Of a DNA stretch of 64,000 nt, positions 57,573-64,000 are shown piece by piece. Origin of the DNA: Epichloe hybrida. Taxonomy: Eukaryota; Ascomycota; Sordariomycetes; Hypocreales; Clavicipitaceae. The notes below the pieces were generated by a model. That model was not told the DNA's origin and did not search any database. It was given only the letters and a program-made list of their open reading frames with translations. Positions within the stretch are counted from its first letter, which is position 1. Each line of letters begins with the position of its first letter. The translations under genes were made by a program, and so were the position numbers. Location: assembly GCA_019022495.1 (NCBI GenBank), contig JAFEKR010000004.1, positions 2,046,001-2,110,000 on the forward strand, read 5' to 3'.

Positions 57573-57900
57573 TTTTTATACTAGTAATTTCTTAGTAAAA
57601 TTTACTTTTTATACTAGTAACTTTTTTTAAGCTTTTTATAAGTTATAAATTATTTAAAAATTAATATTATTTATTTTTATTAATTACTTTTTATACTAGT
57701 ACTTTTTATACTAGTACTTTTTATACTAGTACTTTTTATACTAGTACTTTTTATACTAGTACTTTTTATACTAGTTATTTCTTAGTAAAGGTTACTTTTT
57801 ATACTAGTAATTTCTTAGTATAAGTTACTTTTTATACTAAGATTTTTTATACTAGTAATTTACTAGTAAAAACAACTTTTTTACTTAAGGAATTACTATC
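57573..57900. repeat. AT-rich tandem-repeat block, right of the retroelement
   Basis: This continues the array seen left of the element, including the composite unit AAGCTTTTTATAAGTTATAA near 57629. It contains a perfect six-copy run of a 15-bp unit (listed separately). It ends near 57900-57930, where ordinary composition resumes. Confidence 0.75.
57686..57775. repeat. Minisatellite, 6 x ACTTTTTATACTAGT
   Basis: Six perfect 15-bp copies stand in tandem. Single and paired copies of the same unit are scattered from about 50690 to 51240 and on both sides of the copia insertion. Confidence 0.95.
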
Positions 57901-57930
57901 TCCTTTATTTTCTAGCCGATATCTAATTAG

Positions 57931-58909
57931 CTTAATTACCCCCGTCATGTAGATTTGTAAAATAATTCAAGGGGTGCATTGTACTCTTTACATTTTGTAC
58001 AACTCGCGTAACTCATGGCTGCTTAGGACGGCTTAGCATCGCTCATTGAGGCTTAGCCGCTAAAAGCAGTTGAAAGCTGCCATAGCTTAGGAACTTGTTC
58101 GAGAAAGGAAGTGACCACTTGGCTTTCCTCTCTTGATCGAGCTGCACTACAGAAACGATTTGATTGAATGTATGGTTTTCTCTCACCGTGAGAACAAACC
58201 ACCCCTGTCGTTGAAAAGACATGTTTTGCACGCACGCAGTTCGCGATTTCGTCATCGGCCAGCGTGCAACACACCTTGTCCGGATCGTGGGCGAATAGTA
58301 GGAAAGGAGACATTTCCAGTCTCCGGGTGAGCCGAACTGTCCCTTGGCACGCACGGCGTTTTGCCGCGCCCGCATGAGGCTAAAGAGGCAGAATCTTGGG
58401 GAACAGTGTGAGGATTGATGCCTCTCTTGTGAGCTATCCCTTGAGAAATTCTGTCACCTTTCTCTTCTGACAAGTACATGTACATTCACCTCCTATGCGA
58501 TGCTTACCGTCTCCCAACCATGCCCCCGACGGAGAAACATCCCTCCCAATATGCCATCTCATGCTATCTCATGCCATTTCATGCAAATGCAATGTGGTGG
58601 TAATGTTTCGTGTTTCTCGTCTAAAGCGTCCCTCCATTTCAGCGTGGGAGGTTTGCGTGGCAGGTCACGATGAGGAATTTTCCTTTAAATACCGTCTGTT
58701 TTGGCATCTTCCATGGACGAAATGGCGTGGCATACGTCTCAGAAAGCTCAGAGAAAGTTCATCACACCCTATTGTACTCGTCGTCTTGGACCTTGATTCG
58801 CAATCACCATTTCATGAGCTCTCAGACCCGCGAATTCTCTCTCCCTACTACCTGGTTATAGTGTCCTTCCGTAGCGTCCGAGGCTGCTGATGACGCTCGC
58901 TGTTCCCAT
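57931..58909. other. Region between the AT-rich block and the sulfate permease, about 1 kb
   Basis: Composition returns to normal here. A minus-strand frame (58375-58043) and a plus-strand frame (58495-58890) lack any motif and are not called. The promoter of the permease should be here; no clear element was recognised. Confidence 0.4.
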
Positions 58910-61195
58910 ATGGAGAGAATTCGAGAGGCCAGGGAAAGCATAGGCGCTGCGTGCCGAACTGATCCGAACATCAACAGAGCTCGAAGCTGGGTCGGCCCCC
59001 TCTGCCGACGTCTTCCATCAGCGGCGGCAGAATATCTGGCTGAGAAGCTGCCGATTGCGCAGTGGCTGCCCCATTATGACTACAGATTGATCGGTCGGGA
59101 TGCCATCGCGGGCATCACAGTTGGCGTCATGCTCATCCCACAAGGTGAGTTTGATGAGACAACAACGTCTCTCCCTCTCTCGTTTTTTTTTACTTGGAGA
59201 GGGTACACTTCTCTTGCTGACAGGGACGTTTCTGGCAACAGGGCTTGCTTATGCCAAGATTGCAAACATTGACATTGTAAATGGCTTGTACAGCAGCTTC
59301 TTGCCACCGGCTCTGTACTTCTTTCTCGGAACGTCAAAAGGTTGCTCTTCTTTTTTTTTAACTTCTCTCGTCGTTTGAACTAGACTAACCCAGGCTTCTT
59401 TCCCATACTGACAGAAATATCTACCGGTCCCACGTCAATCCTGGGGCTCCTGACTGCGGAAGCAGTAGAGAGTTTGACCAAAGAGGGCTTTAGAGCCACC
59501 GAGATTGCCTCAGCCATCGCCTTCATGGTCGGCATCTATTCTCTGGCCATTGGACTTCTCAAGCTCGGCTTTCTCCTCGATTTTGTGTCGGCCCCCGTGC
59601 TCACGGGCTGGATCTCCGCCGTTGCTCTGGTCATTGGCCTCGGCCAGGTTGGCTCCCTTGTCGGCCTCGACACCCCTGCCGGCACAGCGCAGATTGTACA
59701 TGGCGTCCTAGGACACTTGGACCGCATAAAGCCACTGACTTTGTGCATCGGCTTCACCAGCATCGCCGTACTCGTGACTCTTGACCAAGTAGGCAAGAGA
59801 TGGGGCAGGAAGAACAAGTACTTGAAGTTCATTGCCACGAGCCGCGCCGTCATTGTCCTCGTCATCTTCACCCTCATCTCGTATTTGTGCAACAACAGCC
59901 GCGGCGGCAACAATCAACTCCTCTGGGATGTGACCAAGGTCGATGCCCACGGCTTGCCGGCCCCGAAGAACCACGATGCCACACTGCTGCAGAAAGTCGT
60001 GTCCAGGTCGTTTGCGCCGCTGATTGCCATGTCTGTGGAGCATCTGGGCGTCGGCAAGGCCTTTGGTCTGAGGAACAACTACAACATTGACAAGAGTCAG
60101 GAGTTGGTGTTTCTGGGAGTCAACAACATGGTCAATAGCTTCTTTGGGGCAATGACGACGGGTGGTGCCATGTCCAGAACTGCGGTCAACTCGGACTGTA
60201 ATGTTCACAGCCCCGTCAACTTCCTTTTCACGTCTGGCTTCATTGTCTTGGTGCTGTACAAGCTTGCGCCGGCTTTGTACTGGATTCCCAAGGCAACTCT
60301 GTCGGCCATCATTGTGAGGTTTTCCGGTCTAGATTGGGGGGGGGGGTATGGACTGATTACTAACTCGACAAACTATCTCTAGATCATGGCAGTAGTTCAT
60401 CTTATAGCGCACCCGCGCCAGTTCTACCGCTTCTGGAAAGTTTCCTTCATCGACTTTGTCGGCTCCATGCTCGGCTTCTGGGTCACCCTTTTCACTTCGA
60501 CAGAAATCGGCCTGGCCACCGCCGTGGGATTCAGCATAGTCTACACACTCTTGCGTCTCGCATTCCCCCGCTGGATAGGCCTCTCCCACATGGAAACAGG
60601 AAATACTCACCTCTCCATCCCATCACATCGCCCCTCCATGACCAATGTCGACGTGCCATCCGAGGCTTTCCTCGTCCAGTACACCAGCGACATCCTCTTC
60701 CCCAACGCAGAACGAGTTAAAATGTCCATCATACAATCCGTAAAAGTCCACTTCGACCCTCCCACGGATGCCAAAGTGGACATGGACAAGACCAGTCGCA
60801 CGTGGAACCCGTCTACCAAGAAGCAAATTGTCAAACTACGCAAGCGCATGGGCATCACGACTCTAAACGGTGATGAGAAGCCTCTCAAGAGGATCATTCT
60901 GGACTTTGGACGTATTTCGTTCATCGACACTACAGGGGTGTTTTCTCTGATGGAGCTGAAGATGGAGCTGCGAAGGTATATAGGACAGGATCTGGAATTT
61001 CGATTCGTCGGCATGGTGGATGAAGTGAGGGAGCGCTTCGACAGGTGTGGGTGGGAGTTTGCGTCTCCAGGACAGCAGCGTGGGGGAGAGTCAGGAGACG
61101 CCGACGTGATATACTCTTCGCTCGAGTTGGCGTTGTGCCATGACGGGGGTGATGACATGGGAGAGCAGGTCAAGGAGAAGACGCTGGATGTTTGA
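58910..61195 (+). CDS. SulP-family sulfate permease with STAS domain
   Basis: Four exons: 58910-59144, 59242-59340, 59415-60313 and 60383-61195 (introns of 97, 74 and 69 nt). The product is about 681 aa. The transmembrane part begins near residue 55 (LPHYDYRLIGRDAIAGITVG). It contains the SulP signature region IVNGLYSSFLPPALYFFLGT, then SKEISTGPTSILGLLTAEAV across a splice, and further helices (LDFVSAPVLTGWISAVALVI; FGAMTTGGAMSRTAVNSDC). The cytosolic C-terminal STAS domain includes RIILDFGRISFIDTTGVFSL. Such proteins import sulfate or related anions with protons at the plasma membrane. The length is shorter than the classic fungal high-affinity sulfate permeases (about 780-860 aa as I recall), so the substrate is inferred. 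The second intron has a non-consensus GTTGCT donor, so that junction is less certain. Confidence 0.9.
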
Positions 61196-61459
61196 ATCTC
61201 ATTTCCTTTTAGATAGGAATCTGTCCATTATGTAATGCTCCACCTTTCCCAATTCGGAAACGCGTGCCTAGTCCCCCGCTTCCACCAACTGCCAGCCTTG
61301 ACCCTGGCGATGGCGTTGGATGGCGCGTTGACCTACATGTACGTAATCAATCTCGCCAGCTCCTTCCATGCTTTCTGGCTCTGGCTTCCTTTCCAACTAA
61401 CATTCCTCTCTCCCCACACCCTCATTCCCACGAGGGTCGGCCATCAGAAGAGCAGGAAC

Positions 61460-63722
61460 ATGGCGGCTATACTGCCAGGGAAGATTCCTCTGATGGACGA
61501 GGACAAGTCCGGCCAGCCCCACATCGAATCGCATCGTGAAGCTGCCCGCGACCCGCAGCGACGCAAAAGTTACGCATGGTTCATCTTCAAGATCGTGTGC
61601 ATCATCACCATTGGATCGTGGTTGCTCAAGCTTCCGCAATGGCCATGGCCTCATCTTGGCTGCCACCGCCATCCCCACCCGCATTCCCCCTACGGCAGAT
61701 TCCCGCAAAAGGACGATCCCTTCCATTTCATCCCATGTACCGAGGATGCTCTTCCGCCTGCTCTGGAAGATCCTCATCCCGAACGCACTTGGGCGAAACG
61801 ATTCGATCCCAATCCCCGACACTGGAGCTGGGGCAACACCACCGTGAGAGAGGGGAACGGGGAGCGAAAGTTGTCGGAAGATTTTCCCCCGTTTGGCGAA
61901 CCAGAGCAGCCTCAAGATCCTCAAGATCCTCATGCTCCTCATGCTCCCCACGAACCTCACGAACCTCACGGCCCCCGTGGATCTCAACGCGACCCGTATG
62001 CTGGCCTAGGCATCTATCTTTGTGGGTATCTCGACGTCCCATTGGATTACACCAACAAGTCTGATACACGAATCGCCCGACTTGCCGTGACCAAGTACCA
62101 GGTATCTGGACTAGCCCGGCATGGTCCCAGCCGCCGTCATGACAAGCAACATCCTCGTGCTGGTGCAAAAAGTGAACGCACCATTGTCGTTGAGCCCGGC
62201 GGTCCTGGTGGTAGCGGCACATCCATGGCCTGGAGATCCTCCGAGGAGCTAACAAAGCGCTTTTCTGACGGCAAGTACGATGTCCTGGGGTGGGATCCTC
62301 GCGGGGTAAATGCTTCTCTACCAGCCGTTGCCTGCTTTCCTCATGATGTCGACAGAGACCACTGGTCCGTACGAATGTCTCAATATCGTGAGACCTCGCC
62401 GTCACCTCGCGCACTGTTGGAGTTTACAGATGCGATGAGTCAGTCTGTTTTTTCGGCTTGCAAAACTATCCACGGCGACATCCCGCGATTTGTGAGCACC
62501 GCATTTGTTGCTCGCGATCTGGAGGAAATACGCAAAGCTTTAGACGAAAATGAACTCACAGGTTACTTGGTCAGCTATGGCACTGGCATTGGCCAAACGT
62601 ACACCAGCCTGTTCCCCAATAGTGTAGGGCGTGTGATTCTCGATGGCACCGAATACATACGCGACCAACGACTCCTTGGCGGATTTGGCTGGGTAAGTCT
62701 TTTGCTTTTTTCCCCTTGACACTTGCAGGCACTTGCAAGCTGTAGCAAGACTAACTCATTCAAAGGCTGCCCTAGATAATGGAACCGACGCATGGCATGA
62801 TGGATTTCTCGGCGAGTGTGTGAACGCTGGCCCGGACCACTGTGCTCTGGCAAAGCCGCACAAGGGGAAAGCCGTCAAGCTCGCTGATCTCAACAAACGG
62901 ATGGAAAATCTCATCAGGTCTCTCATCGAGAAACCAATGATCGGATACACAGAGTCCAGTGGTCCTACTGTCATCACCTACTCAGCGCTCGTCAGCACAC
63001 TGTACGGCTCCATGTACAATGCCAAGGGCTGGCCGGCGCTTGCTCAGATGCTGGCAGAGCTCGAAACAGGCAACTCAACCCTTGCGGCACGAATGCTTGA
63101 GCGCATCAGCTGGGAATACGATCCCACAAAGCCCGCTCCATTGAGCAAACGTCCCACAACAGACGAGCTCGGAACGATTGTCATCTGCGCCGACCAGTAC
63201 GATGCGCCACAGCCGGAAGATGGCATTACCTGGTATGATTCCTTGTGGGCCAACATGACGGAAAAGTCCTGGATTGCAGGCAACTCGCGGTTTTTGAACA
63301 TTTTCCCCTGTAGGCACTTCAGTAAATACTGGCCCAAACCGGCCGAAGTATACCGGGGCGATCTGAACATGACTCTGAACAATCCTATCCTTCTCATCGC
63401 CGAAACCTACGACCCAGCTACCCCGTTGCGCAACGGAAGGCGCCTACTCAAGGAAATGGGCAAAAATGCTCGACTCATCGCACATCATGGGTACGGCCAC
63501 TCATCACGAGACGCCTCTGCCTGCACTGACGCCGTCGCCAAAGCCTACATTCTTGATGGCAAGCTTCCACATGAGCAAGAGACGGCGTGCTACGCAGATG
63601 AGAAACCATACTTGTATGGTACCAAGAAGGGTGGCGTCGGGCAAGCGCAGAGAGACCCGTTGGAGCTATGGGATGAGCACATCAAGGAACTCGCCATCCT
63701 TAACCCCAGACTTTTAGGCTAA
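61460..63722 (+). CDS. Membrane-anchored alpha/beta hydrolase, tripeptidyl-aminopeptidase type
   Basis: Two exons, 61460-62692 and 62766-63722, are separated by a 73-nt intron (GTAAGT..GACTAACTC..TTCAAAG). The product is about 729 aa. One N-terminal membrane segment (AWFIFKIVCIITIGSWLLKL, near residues 39-58) predicts a type II membrane or secreted protein. It is followed by a His/Pro-rich linker with HEPHEPHGP repeats. The hydrolase domain shows the oxyanion motif VVEPGGPGGSGTSMAW, the nucleophile region LTGYLVSYGTGIGQTY, AETYDPATPLRNGRRLL with the acid, and LIAHHGYGHSSRD with the His. The usual GxSxG elbow is LVSYG here, so the first Gly is replaced. Family members cleave N-terminal peptides or act as esterases; the substrate is unknown. 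I chose the ATG at 61460 (good context, 265 bases after the permease stop) over one at 61235. Confidence 0.85.
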
Positions 63723-64000
63723 TCTCATCTATATCCCATACAAATATACGTCGTTGATAACACAGCGCCCAAAACTCAAGATCCGTAAAAGCGACGTTTC
63801 GAAACCAAGTCAATACCCGATCAATCGTGCTAACAGAGTCCCGTTGTCCAAAACGTGTCTCCAAACGTCAGAGCTAAAACGTTATTCGAGAGGAATCGTT
63901 CCGGGAGACATGAAACTGATGGTCATTATTCACTCTCTTTTTCTTACCATTGGCTACGCTGTTTCCTTTCACTGAGTATTCTTGAACGACCAAGACGTTG
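63723..64000. other. 3' flank of the hydrolase gene to window end
   Basis: A 73-codon frame at 63754-63975 has no recognisable features, and nothing else is visible in these 278 bases. Confidence 0.4.

Noticed and set aside
49617..57900. CRISPR-like array of 15-bp repeats
   Set aside because: Copies are directly adjacent without unique spacers, in a eukaryotic AT-rich block; this is a minisatellite.

Overview
The window is nuclear DNA from a filamentous ascomycete, most likely a sordariomycete of the order Hypocreales. The reasons are the short (53-202 nt) GT..AG introns with CTAAC/CTGAC-type branch sites, a class II hydrophobin, a fungal U2 snRNA gene, a secreted sedolisin peptidase, and a sharp contrast between GC-balanced genic DNA and one very AT-rich, stop-ridden retroelement block typical of repeat-induced point mutation (RIP). 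I assembled exons by eye from reading-frame continuity and splice consensus; no alignment or RNA evidence was available.

0-7.4 kb: the 5' part of a coiled-coil golgin-like gene (minus, running off the left edge); a conserved-looking 'MNWTGG' gene whose long frame is interrupted by one TAG; a C2H2 zinc-finger gene (minus); then 2.5 kb without a convincing gene. 7.4-14.5 kb: CCR4-NOT subunit Not3 (minus), divergent from D-aminoacyl-tRNA deacylase (plus), then an Hsp90 co-chaperone cyclophilin 40 (plus). 14.5-24.4 kb: a Bud2-like RasGAP and a Ser/Pro-rich protein (both minus), separated by 4.8 kb with no recognised gene. 24.4-29.4 kb: gene-poor, containing two abutting decayed genes, a short-chain dehydrogenase (plus) and a GMC oxidoreductase (minus). 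29.4-36 kb: NADP isocitrate dehydrogenase (plus), Iec3-like Ino80-complex subunit (minus) and the SM protein Sly1 (minus). 38-46 kb: a large protein combining a TFIIS-N-like region, an RVxF-type PP1 docking motif and a C-terminal CCCH finger, which I read as a fungal PNUTS/Ppn1 counterpart; translin (minus); U2 snRNA (minus); a class II hydrophobin (minus). 47.4-49.5 kb: a five-exon sedolisin (S53) protease.

49.6-57.9 kb: an AT-rich block without intact genes. It is a tandem-repeat array built on a 15-bp unit ACTTTTTATACTAGT, into which a Ty1/copia LTR retrotransposon has inserted. The two 296-bp LTRs differ almost only by transitions, and the body is full of stops. 57.9-64 kb: a SulP sulfate permease with a STAS domain and a membrane-anchored alpha/beta hydrolase of the tripeptidyl-aminopeptidase type, both plus strand.

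Most genes are core housekeeping functions (RNA decay and splicing, vesicle traffic, chromatin, redox metabolism). The accessory character is confined to the hydrophobin, the protease, the decayed oxidoreductase pair and the retroelement block. No clear previously undescribed multi-gene system was found. The best leads are the TAG-interrupted gene, the PNUTS-like architecture, a recurrent 9-bp intergenic motif and the nested AT-rich array.
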